Shown one piece after another: positions 34,501-44,295 of a stretch of 64,000 nt of DNA. Origin of the DNA: Zopfochytrium polystomum (Eukaryota; Chytridiomycota; Chytridiomycetes; Chytridiales; Chytridiaceae); the NCBI GenBank assembly GCA_025765615.1, contig JAIVFJ010000102.1, positions 1 through 64,000 on the forward strand, in the 5' to 3' direction. Each line of letters opens with the position of its first letter. Position 1 is the first letter of the stretch. The notes beneath the pieces were generated by a model. The model searched no databases. It saw only the letters and a program-made list of their open reading frames with translations, and had not been told where the DNA came from. A program made the position numbers and the translations under genes.

Positions 34501-35368
34501 CGAGGGCGCTGTCGTAATTGACGAATCGGATAGTTCTTTATCGGCAACTCTGAAGGACCAAATAGACTGGACTGCAAAAGTGAACGGCGCGATTGCAGTG
34601 GACGGATCAAACTGTCATTATACTGGCGCAGAGTCGATTGAAGAGCTTGCGACCGTCAGCGGGAGTGCTTGTTCAACGTCGCCGCAAGATGGAACCAAAA
34701 GCGTGCAAATAGACTCGCAGCCGAACTTCGTTGCCGCTGGTCCCCTCGAGACAAGGGTGAAGGTTCGAGTCAGATCCATTACACCAACTGCTACACCTAG
34801 ATTGCCTCCTTCCACACCTGGTCCAGCGCAGCGACCTAACACTGTGCTCATAATTAAAATTGCGTCCAAGCCTGAGCCATCGCCGCGACGCCCATCGATT
34901 GTATCTATAGAATCCCAGGCAGTGGCGGCTCTTCAACACCCGTTGCTGACAACTAAGATACTCGATAACGCCCATGTGGGGGAGCTCAGGCGAGAAGTGT
35001 CCCCGGATATCAAGGCCCTTTCGCCGATCGTTTCCATGGACACCCTCCAGGACGTGCCAAATCCAAAAGCGGACGAAGGAAGCGTTCTCGAAGGGAAGGA
35101 GAGTTGTCGGTCCGGTCCAGCGATGCGCCCAAGGCGCCGCCGCGCGTCTTCTGCCGCCGAATATGGAACGGTCTGGCTTCGCGACCTCTCTCTGTTTGTG
35201 TTTGTGCTGTACGTGCTGCAGCAAATACTGTGGGGCTTCGCCGGAGCGTGTTTGACGCTGCTGCCCCAGACCTTTGACCCTCTGTGGGTCGGTCACACGA
35301 TCGTGGCTTTGGTGTTGGGATTCTCCTTTTGGAGCTCGCTGCAGCCGAAAAACTTGACCAACTGTTGA
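25568..35368 (+). CDS. Giant disordered protein with RSxSxP motif array and C-terminal membrane hairpin (about 3046 aa)
   Basis: Exons: 25568-26879, 26944-27042, 27103-29540, 29755-30555, 30607-30717, 30791-30835, 30897-30980, 31046-31104, 31177-35368, totalling 9141 nt in phase. Residues 1-1650 are Ser/Pro/Gln-rich, with poly-Ser and poly-Gln runs and many SPPR/TPPR sites. Residues about 1750-2165 contain seven variants of a unit with a hydrophobic/basic strand followed by RSxSxP (exact at 31787-31804, 32375-32392 and 32690-32707). Two copies of IIPVLRRLS/IIPVMRRLS lie between. An acidic block follows, then long Ser/Glu-rich sequence. The last 65 residues hold two hydrophobic segments (LFVFVLYVLQQILWGFAGA; TIVALVLGFSFW), so the protein is probably anchored in a membrane by its C-terminus. 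No enzyme domain is visible. An ATG at 25501 has a better context but another frame; a G7 run at 25647-25653 could hide a shift joining them. Confidence 0.75.
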
Positions 35369-35861
35369 TGTCGTGTGTGTAAAAAAAACGGAAAAAAGAG
35401 AAGAGAAAAAAAAAATAAGGTCGGTCCACTTTCCTTTTTCAGCGATGGTGCGAGTCTCTGGTTTGTCTTTTATGTGTTTTCTTTTCGACTATGTCTCTCT
35501 TTGTGCCATCTCTTCACATTGTTCATCTGTTTCGTTTTCAACTCTTAGCTAGCTGCTTTTCTTCCTTCTCGTTTCACGCCGCCCTTTTTCTTCTCCGCTT
35601 CTTTTCATCGTTCTTCATCGTTCTCATCTTTCTCCCATCACGCGCCCCTCCCGGCCTTCTTCGTTCGGCGCAACTGTTCACGTCTTTTCTTTCAATGTCA
35701 GTTTTCTCTCCATTTCTCTTGTGCCGTCCTCTTCCGTTGTCTATTGTTCGATCTGCATCAATATAAAAGGATGTGGATCCGTCTCAACTCACTTGAATCC
35801 ACCACTATCCTCCACTGCATTCCACCAAAAATCAGGACTAAGCTGGCAGAGGCAGAATGGA

Positions 35862-35895
<34 letters not shown>

Positions 35896-37331
35896 CCCTT
35901 TCACACCGCGACACATCCCACAAACTTCGACCAAACACCACCCACACGATTTTCGTGTTACAAACTGGCGAAAAGAAGGGAAAAATAGAGACTTTCGTCC
36001 TTTCAGTGAGCGTTTTTGAAGGCACGGTCTGACATCCCCACTACTTGAAGGCAGCTTTGAAGAGACATGCAAGAAAGAAAAAAAAAGGGAAAAATTTGGA
36101 GAACGGGTTTCATTTTGTTCCAGCGGTTTTGAAAGCGAGGAGTCTTCCACGCGCGAGCAGAGTGAACGCAAGACCTTTGGTACTCCAACGAGCCCACGTG
36201 CAAGTCTCCTTTATTTTTTTTTCTTCCTTTTTTTTTTCTGCTGCTTTTTTTCATGTCGATGGACGGAACTTGCATCACAACGCATCACAACGTAACCAAC
36301 GTCACTGGACATTCGGTGAGCCTGGGGCTTTCGAATTCAAGGAAAGGACACAAGCATTCCTCGTGCTTTAGGTAAGCGCACATGAGAAGCAGCTTGTGGC
36401 AAAAAAAGGTTTCCACATTTGGTTACGATCGCTGGAGCATTTTTTTTTTTGGGAAAGTCATTGCACCACCTCAAAGGGCGCTTGAAAGCCCAACGCGTCA
36501 TTTGCTTTCGCAGAAGCACCAAGTAGCGCGACTCCAAGGGGTCTAGGTTCGATGGGTTAATAAGTGACTTGACGTTGGGCCAACGACCACCAAGAACGCA
36601 CTCGCCAGAGCCGGTGGCAGATATACCGACTGTTTGAGCTCGCCCTTCCAGTTCAGTCCGTCGATATTTGCTCCCGCAGGGGTTGAGCCCCTTGGACGAT
36701 GTGGCGAGCGCTCCAAATCCGGACAGTACTTTGCGCCATTAACGCGTTCACGTCTTCCGGAAAGACGGCACCGTCGCCGAGGAAGATGTTCCCTCATGTG
36801 GGTGGGGGTCTGCTTGGGCGAGAGATCGTAAGGATGAGAATCTGCGGAGCCCAACAATCATAATGGACGGGTCGGGCACTCACCAGTCCTGGCCTTTGCT
36901 CGTTGCGTTGACGTTCTTGATTTAACTCAACCAAGTGGTTACTGATTGCCTCTTAAACACACAGAAAAGCGTAATCAACAACTAAATAGGGTGCCTGGCT
37001 TCCCCGACTTCCCAAACCCCTCAGACTCAGAGAGTAAAAGGCCCCTGTGGCAGGGGTTAATAAACAAAAGAAAAACAACTCGCGTGAATAGGAACACCTC
37101 GTCGTATTCATGCCTCTCTTGCTTTTGGCCGAAACCACAACGCAACAAAGCAACAACTCAACCCCCATCGCCCTCAGAGCATCATGCCACGCATCATCAT
37201 CGTGTGCCGACCGCTTGTCCTTCTCTCGCCGATCGTGTTCACCTTTTCGACAAGCTGCGCGCAGTTTCACAAAAAAAAAAAAAAAATTAATAAAGTAAAC
37301 CCCAATCACAGTCACGACGAAAAAATTGTCA
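35369..37331. other. Intergenic region with an unresolved gene-like patch on the minus strand
   Basis: Starts with a T/C-rich 3' flank and a 30-A run (about 35863-35892). Between about 36340 and 37270 the minus strand shows gene-like patches: a segment ending RNEQRPGL followed by GTGAGT (near 36890) and an AG near 36842. Open stretches in more than one frame follow, including FLGDGAVFPEDVNAL and NPSNLDPLESRYLVLL. I could not join them into one in-phase chain. It may be a small multi-exon gene or a decayed one. Confidence 0.3.
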
Positions 37332-37472
37332 TCAAACCTGGTTGATGGCGTGCGAGCTCTTTGTGACAATGGCGAGGTACGACGTGAGCAAGACATCATT
37401 GTAATCCTGTTGCCACCCATCCGAGTACCAATGGCGTGTTATGAGAAAAATTTATGAGTCAATGGGGGCACG

Positions 37473-37507
<35 letters not shown>

Positions 37508-38934
37508 GAAAGAAAGAAAAAATAGAACCCGTACCACAAGAAACTCTTTTCGAAACTCGGGACTGTCCATCGTCGGCAGCCGCTTGCACACGGACGAAAT
37601 CTGCCGAAGCAGGCCGTGATCCCGCGGCAGCTCGCCCGCCTCGACCGCCTGGACGTACTGCTGGAGCAGGACGATGCGCGAGTGGAGCATCTTGATCGCG
37701 TTGCGCTGGCTCACGAGGTTCGTGTCCACTTTTCAAACAGAGTGTTGAACACGTTACTTTCCCGCACACATATGTCCCCGCAGAAGTGAAAGCTTTTCCC
37801 GCCGATGGGAGCTGGCAAAAACTTACGAGATGATCCGGTGGTGACATTCGATCCGGCCGTCTGCGCCACGTGATCGACCGCAATCCGCTCGGCCTCGCCG
37901 GTCTCGACCTTATACGCCGCCTTGGCGAACGACATTTGCGGCGCGCCGCCTTCGACAAGGTCGACAATCGTTTCGTACACCGCGATCGGAAGGTCTTTGG
38001 AGGTCGCAGCGATTGCCGGGTTCAGCTGCAGCAGAAGCGGGTTTTCGTTGTACTCTATGAACTGCGCGCGTGCGGGTCCAACAAAATACCTTGGTTACGC
38101 GCGGGTGGCGAGGCCTACAATGCAAAAAAAAATTATTAACGTTACCTGCTCGTTTATAGCGATGTGTGCCGGGGTAGGTTGGGAGCCAATCGTGTACCAC
38201 CCGAGGAAGTCGTACTTGGCAAACACCTGCTTGTCTACACATGAAGTCTCAAAGATTTAGATGGTAGACGCCCCTCCTCCCTCTGTCTCGCCATGCTCTT
38301 TGACGTCGGCAACTCACACTGATCAGCCTTTGTCGCGAAAAGCTCCTTGTCGACCGAGTAGACGCCGTTGGTCACGACCATGGCCACCTCGAAAGAGTTA
38401 AAGATTTCAATCTCGCGCCCGGATTGGATGCCGATGAGCGCGCCAAATACGGCTATTCGTGAGGCGGGCGGTTGGAGAGCAGATGGCTGTTACGGTTGTT
38501 GCAGTTTCGGCTTGAGGCATGCATGCATGCCAAAGACTAGTGTGGGAGGCATACGAAAAGAGAGAAACAGCGGGGGGGGAGGGGGGGGGGGCATTACGAG
38601 TGGATGTGCCCGTCTGGGCCTTGACGCGAGTGAAATGGTCCGAGATGTTCATGATGACGAGCGGGTGGCTAAGAAAGCATTCTGTTAGGGATTGTTGGCA
38701 AAGGCCGCGAGCCTCCTCCTCCACACGAGCACACGGATCGTCCGCAAGCCAGGAGGTATAAGGGATGCGCATCATCGCGCGGGCGCGCTCGCGCCTCCAC
38801 AACCCGTCCTCCTCGATCGATCAGCCCACTCACAGCGTAATGATGAATCCGGAGCCCGCCTGCTGCTGCTGCTGCTGCTGCTGCTGGGAGGCTGCGGCGG
38901 TCGGGGGCGCTGCGTCCACGTCCATCTTCGACAT
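37332..38934 (-). CDS. CSN6: COP9 signalosome subunit 6 (MPN domain)
   Basis: Exons (minus): 38934-38834, 38668-38598, 38452-38318, 38234-38146, 38061-37827, 37728-37535, 37406-37332; total 900 nt, 299 aa, all phases agree. The start MSKMDVDAAPP is followed by a Q8 run, then the MPN domain: LHPLVIMNISDHFTR, FGALIGIQSGREIEIFNSFE, YDFLGWYTIG and NPLLLQLNP. The C-terminal helices include DTNLVSQRNAIKMLHSRI and DYNDVLLTSYLAIVTK. As in other CSN6 proteins, the metal-binding JAMM residues are absent, so this is a structural partner of CSN5 in the complex that removes NEDD8 from cullins. Length is slightly below the usual 310-330 residues. The start lies 162 bp from the divergent TMEM17-like gene. 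Confidence 0.93.
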
Positions 38935-39096
38935 GGCGGTTTGGTTTTTGGTTTGGTGTTGGGTTTTGTGTTATTGTCCTGTTCTGTTTTTTTTTTGTTT
39001 TGTTTTTTTATGTTTTTTTTTTTTTTTTTTTTTTTTTTTTTGGTTTTTTGGTTTTGTTGGGTCGTGGTGGTGAGTTTGGAAGCAAAGCAAAACAAA
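38935..39096. promoter_or_regulatory. 162-bp divergent promoter with T29 tract
   Basis: The ATGs of CSN6 (38934, minus) and the TMEM17-like gene (39097, plus) are 162 bp apart, so both promoters share this segment. It contains a 29-T run at 39013-39041, of the poly(dA:dT) kind known to exclude nucleosomes in fungal promoters. No TATA box is seen. Confidence 0.6.
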
Positions 39097-40404
39097 ATGT
39101 CGCAGTTTTCAACGACGAACACGACGACGACGAATACGACGACGGCCGCCGCGCGCATCCGCCGATTCCAGGAGCGCGCCGCCGAGCGCTTGTTTCCCGG
39201 CTACTCGGCCGCGGGAGCGTCGTCGTCGTCGTCGTCGTCGTCCTTTGTCGCTGGCACGAACAACTACAACAACAACAACAACAACAGCAACAGCAACAAC
39301 GTCGACAACGACAACACCAGCGGGTTGAAAAGGCGGTCAAGGCAGGAGCAGCCGGCTACGAGGGACCGCCGAGACGTCTTGCCGGGGGCCAAAGACGGCG
39401 ACCGCGTCGACCCGGACGCGGTTTCGCCGTTTCGGGCTTTGCCGGCGGGCGAAAGAGGAGGAGGAGGAGGAGCAGGAGGAATGGGGAGCGGCGGGGTCCG
39501 GGTCGGCGACCGCGCCGGTGGGCGAGACGGCATTGGTAAGAATAAAACAAAAAGCGTCCTTCCTTTCTCTCCGTGCTGAAGATTCTCCCTTTTCACTGAC
39601 GAACGCGACCTTGCTTTGTTGCTTTGAACCCGATTTCCTTTTTTTCGGTGTGCCTGTCCGTGTGAAAATAACTATATCCTCCCCTCTTAGGCTACGAAAT
39701 CTCTTCGAACGTGCATTTTCAGCTCTTACTCTACTGCTCCGCGTTTCTGTACCCCTTCTGGGTAATTGGACAGCTCACCGTGATCACATGGAAGGTTGGT
39801 TATTCAAAAGAACTCGCTTTTTTTTTATCCCACACCCGCGAGCCTGCGCTCAAACCGCGCAAATCAAACTAAATAAACAACTCACCCCACTCAGAACAGG
39901 TGGTTTGCACCGACCACGTTCCACAACATCTTGATGAACTTTTTTTTCGCTTCGTTCGTCGTCGTCGAGCCGCTGCGCATTTGGTTGGGCTTCTCAGGAA
40001 ATCTCAGCGAAAAGGTTGCCTACCCCTTCTAACAATGTCGAAACGAAAACAAATGGGCTGACAAAACCCCAACAAACAAGGTCCCAGATCTCGCAGGCTC
40101 TTTCCTATTCACGTGCTTCCCGCAGCTGTTCGCCTGCTTCTATTTCACCAGCGTGCAGCCGAAGCTGGGCCAGGGATTCAACACGCCGTTTGAAGTCGCC
40201 CTCAACATCGTGGGCATTGCTCTACTGCTGCCGCAACTCTATTTCGGCTATGAAGCGGGCCGCGCTATTGTCAAAAGCCAGGCCGCATCCTTCTTCCTCA
40301 CGCTTAGTGAGGAGCCTCCAGACGAAGAAGGTTCTTCACAGGATCTCGTGGAGAATGAAAAGGGCAATCTCAAAGATTCGCTCAAGACCTCAATCTCTAC
40401 ATAG
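39097..40404 (+). CDS. TMEM17: TMEM17-family ciliary transition-zone membrane protein
   Basis: Exons: 39097-39535, 39691-39794, 39895-40014, 40081-40404; total 987 nt, 328 aa, in phase. The first 146 residues are low-complexity (poly-Thr, poly-Ser, Asn-rich, Gly/Arg-rich). Four hydrophobic segments follow: HFQLLLYCSAFLYPFWVIG, FHNILMNFFFASFVVV, AGSFLFTCFPQLFACFYF and VALNIVGIALLLPQLYFG. The stretch EPLRIWLGFSGNLSEKVPDL is the family hallmark (compare EAIRLYLGYVGNLQEKVPEL of the animal protein). TMEM17 belongs to the MKS/B9 complex at the ciliary gate, so the host should build flagella, as chytrid zoospores do. The N-terminal extension is unusual. Confidence 0.85.
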
Positions 40405-40730
40405 TGCGGCGGCAGTGAGCACGACGTCAAATGACATGAGAGGACAGCCTGAAAAGTGTGCTTTCTTTGGCAAGGATGGAAACGAAAATAGAGGGGCTGC
40501 TTGACAAGAAAGCAAAATGCGAGTGTGCGAAGGGACAGGAAAGCACACTGCTGAGCAACGGCTCAGGGAGATGAAACGGGAAAAGAGGTCTAAGGAGCGA
40601 AAATAAAAAGGACGAAAGAATGATGATCGAAAGAGGGGCGAAGTGGTAACAATGGAGGAAAGACCCTAATTAAAGAGAAAAAAGGAAAAGCATGACCAAC
40701 ATCCGTCAACGACCAAAATCTGCCACACAA

Positions 40731-41697
40731 TCAGAGGAGCATAGCAACGAAACCAGCGCTGACAAGACCAGCAACAAGCGTGAACGTGCCAGTCACGGTT
40801 GGCGAAACAACAACCGAGCCCTTCGCGGAAGACTTGGAAGTGGTGCCGGTTCCAGAGGTCGTAGACGCCGTGGCCGACGCGATGCCGCCGTTCGTCGCGG
40901 AGACAGCTCCAGGGAGGGGCGAGGCAAGGGGGTTTTGGTATGGAAGGTCAACAGTTGCCAAAAGTTCGTTCTGTTGGACATCGAAGAGACGAAGCTGGTT
41001 GATGGAGAAGAACCTATCGAGGTAGGGGACATGTCAGCGATGAGCAGAGACCATAACTGAGAAAGCATGGTACGAACGAGTAGGCAATATCCGCTTGAGT
41101 GATCAAGTTGAAGGTGGCATCGCCGCCGTTCTGCGCGGGGACGACAGCCGAGACGAAAGTGACACCGTTCTGGTTGACGGATACTTGGCCCGAAGAGTCC
41201 AAGCCTACCACACCAGCGTACCACTTTGTCTGCAGAGCATTCAGGAAGATAAAGTTCTGGATCTTGAACTAGAAGGTACAATCAATTTAGCCAAACTCGA
41301 ATCGGTCCAGGTGGTCGCATTACGTACAGTGCAACCGTCGATAATGTGGAAAGTACCCGAAACGGTGATTTTGTTGTTGGTGTTGACGGTCTGCGCATCG
41401 GCGACCTGCTTGACGGTGATGTTGATGTTGGATGGGGTCCTGGGTGCGCGGGAGGCGTGAGTGCAGGGAGTTACAAAACGCCAACGAGGCAAGGTGGGCG
41501 GAGGATGAATGTTTGCAGTAGCAGAACGAGGGGAAGCACGAGGGGCAAGGGCACAACCGGTCTCACCATCCAGGTGGCAGGGTGTTCTTGTCGCAAACCT
41601 GCCGCACTGGGTCGTACGGTCCCGCAGCTGCGGGCGACGCCATCGACAGGGCGAGGAAGGCAGCGGCGAGGGAAGCGAGGGAGGCAAGGGACGGCAT
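40731..41697 (-). CDS. Secreted, probably GPI-anchored surface protein
   Basis: Exons (minus): 41697-41567, 41439-41328, 41268-41078, 41013-40731; 717 nt, 238 aa, in phase. The N-terminus MPSLASLASLAAAFLALSMA is a signal peptide, with likely cleavage after SPAAA. The middle (INITVKQVADAQTVN, VSGTFHIIDGCTFKIQNF, KWYAGVVGLDSSGQ) looks like a small beta-sandwich, possibly DM13-like. A Ser/Thr/Ala-rich stalk (TASTTSGTGTTSKSS) precedes a small-residue site and a hydrophobic tail ending SAGFVAMLL without basic residues, the usual GPI signal. It converges with the TMEM17-like gene, 326 bp apart. Family not firmly recognised; a cell-wall or cyst-surface role is inference. Confidence 0.78.
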
Positions 41698-41837
41698 GGT
41701 CGTCGGGATGGAGTGGTGTGAGTGGGAAAAATTTACTAGTATGTACGAATGGGTCTGGAGAATAATAAAGGAGTGAGGAGGAGGCGTCTGTCTTTTTTTT
41801 TCTTTGTTTTCTCTATCTTTTTTCTATTTCGAACGTT

Positions 41838-41876
<39 letters not shown>

Positions 41877-43390
41877 TCCGTTTGTTTCGGTTTCCTTCCT
41901 CTTTTGTGGCAAACCGCGCTTGTATTTATTGGTGCAGGTGTGGAGGATCGAAGAAAGGAGATGGTGAACGGGAACCGTCGCACAAACAGGAGATGTTGTT
42001 CCGACAGACTCAACGACTGGGGTTGACGAACGGACAAACAGAGAGACAGACAGTCAGACAACAGACAGACAGACAAACAACCCCACTACTCGCTTCTGTG
42101 GCGATCTCCACTTCCAATCATTGCCTTCCTTGCGCCTCTTCCTTCAGTTGCACCGAAATTTTGGGCCTCCCAAATTTTACCTCGTCAAATGAGGCAAACC
42201 TGGTGCGGGCAAGCTCAGGAAAACCGTCTCCCTGCACAGCAAATAAGCAGTTGATGCTTTGGTGACGCTATTGAATGGTGGAAAGAAGCCGAGCGGATGT
42301 GGTGCCGTATGTTTGGAACGCTGAATGCGCTCTATGGTTGGCGATGTGTGCAATCTAGCGTTAGACGTCTGAAGGCCACTATGAGATAATCAGTCAAATC
42401 TTGCTATAGCTTCTAGCGGGGAACTACGTGTTGGTCAAACTGCCAGACTCACACATTGTGACTACAACCTTACAGCATGGTGGAGGCACTCACTAACAAA
42501 TAAGGATGTGGAATAACTCAACCACATCCAACCGTCTGTCAACTCGAAGTTGCCAGCGATTCCGTCGCCGCTACTACGGATTCAGACCGTCAAGAAAGTC
42601 TCAGGAGTTGGACCGGAACCAGGCTTCGAATCCATGCCGGTATAGGATCGGCTCGCCAGTACGGGGACGAAAAAAAACGGCGAAGCAAAAAAAAAAAAAA
42701 AAAAAAATTGCGAAAAAGTCTGACCGGTACCGGCTTTTTTCATAAAACCGGTTCGTGGCTCGATTTGAATACTTTGTCTCTACACGTCGGAGGCGAACGC
42801 CTCCGACGTGTAGAGACAAAGTCAACACACAAAGCGGACAGTCAGAGGTTCTCCATGAAGCTTTTGCGCTGCAGGGGTTACCCGTGTGATTCAGTATCAA
42901 GCTCATTACAGCTGGGTTGAAGCCTACACAGGCTTCCGTTATAAAGGGGAAGGAAAGGTTCAGGATAATACAAATTTAAATTCTTAGACTCTTGCACAAG
43001 ACAGACCTGAGCCTATTGTGACTGTCAGATATTGTTCTACATAATGCCCATGTGGAGAGTAAGCCACCACCAATGGAGACTGGCCACGCTCACCTGGCAA
43101 CTATTATAGTGTACATATCATCATTATGTTTCAACAATTAATAACAGAGTTTTTTTCTTCCTCTGCACGTTGGAGTGGGACCACCCACAAGCTGTTTACT
43201 TAATTGGATTTTGTCCTTTGTTGTCTGTCTTTGACCCTGTCCACCGCAGTCATCCCCAATAGGCACTACACTGACTTGCCTCTGCATAGTTGCTTCCACT
43301 GGCAAAGTCGTTTTGCTGAATCTGGCCAAGAGGGTTCTGACAGGCGCCATGCACCTGTGTCCACACTTCATGCCCTTCGTGGGCCACACT
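41698..43390. other. Intergenic region with T36 tract, ACAG repeat and hairpin
   Basis: Contains a 36-T run (41840-41875), an ACAG/GACA-rich patch (about 42035-42080), a 19-20 A run (about 42689-42708) and a 52-bp perfect hairpin listed separately. A TTCGAATCC near 42626 resembles a tRNA T-loop, but no cloverleaf forms. No gene is supported. Confidence 0.5.
42771..42822. repeat. Perfect 25-bp inverted repeat with 2-bp spacer
   Basis: Left arm 42771-42795 (begins ACTTTGTCTC, ends GGAGGCG), spacer AA at 42796-42797, right arm 42798-42822, the exact reverse complement. It could form a cruciform or an RNA hairpin. No flanking T run of terminator type is present and no transposon ends were recognised around it. 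Confidence 0.92.
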
Positions 43391-43788
43391 TGTCAGGAAC
43401 AGGGCAGGACAGGACAAGGCAGACAAGGAACTGAGAGGAGTGATGATTGTATTGGAAACAATAATTCACTTGAGGGATGGGACAGGTCCCCCATCCCCCT
43501 TTTATACCTTTTGAGAGTGTTCCTTGTCAAGACTCCAAGAAAGTTCCAGAAAGAGCAATTAGTAATACAATGATACCAATGATACCAATGACAACAAGAC
43601 AAGTCAGGAAAGCAAAGAAGGTTCCAGAATGTTCCACAAGGTTCCATGAAGGAATGTTCTAGAAGGTTCCAGAAGGTTCCAGAAGGTTCCATGAAGGAAT
43701 GTTCTAGAAGGTTCCAGAGGGTTCCAGAAGGTTCCATGAAGGAATGTTCTAGAAGGTTCCAGAGGTTTCCAGAGGGTGATTCATAACA
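43391..43788 (-). repeat. Solo LTR, three HSE modules (398 bp)
   Basis: Same sequence family as the LTRs of the complete element. On the minus strand it begins TGTTATGAATC and ends CCTGACA. It is flanked by a 5-bp target duplication ACACT (43386-43390 and 43789-43793), showing an independent insertion followed by LTR-LTR recombination. It is 45 bp longer than the complete element's LTR because it carries one more copy of the U3 module. Confidence 0.93.
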
Positions 43789-43927
43789 ACACTGATTGCA
43801 CTGGGTGTTGGAGTGTACGCACATTGGTAGTACTATATTCAAGATCCTCTGACCTGTTCGTACTCCTCTGTGGGTATTTGAGCGCTGTACAAGTGCTTGA
43901 TAAGGTTCCCAAGGTTTGAATCCACAG

Positions 43928-44280
43928 TGTCAGGAACAGGGCAGGACAGGACAAGGCAGACAAGGAACTGAGAGGAGTGATGATTGTATTGGAAACAATA
44001 ATTCACTTGAGGGATGGGACAGGTCCCCCATCCCCCTTTTATACCTTTTGAGAGTCTTCCTTGTCAAGACTCCAAGAAAGTTCCAGAAAGAGCAATTAGT
44101 AATGCAATGATACCAATGATACCAATGACAACAAGACAAGTCAGGAAAGCAAAGAAGGTTCCAGAAGGTTCCACAAGGTTCCATGAAGGAATGTTCTAGA
44201 AGGTTCCAGAAGGTTCCAGAAGGTTCCATGAAGGAATGTTCTAGAAGGTTCCAGAGGTTTCCAGAGGGTGATTCATAACA
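43928..44280 (-). repeat. 3' LTR of the element
   Basis: 353 bp, TG...CA ends on the minus strand (TGTTATG...CTGACA). It reads as identical to the 5' LTR, which implies very recent insertion or gene conversion. The heat-shock-element array lies at 44194-44226. Confidence 0.95.
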
Positions 44281-44295
44281 TCATCTCCCCCTTTT
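44281..44295 (-). other. Polypurine tract
   Basis: Minus strand AAAAGGGGGAGATGA directly abuts the 3' LTR start. Such a purine run primes plus-strand DNA synthesis. The last codons of the pol remnant (KRGR and stop TGA) are encoded in it, so the stop codon touches the LTR boundary. Confidence 0.85.

Noticed and set aside
42600..42660. tRNA-like T-loop sequence TTCGAATCC
   Set aside because: No matching acceptor, D or anticodon arms around it on either strand.
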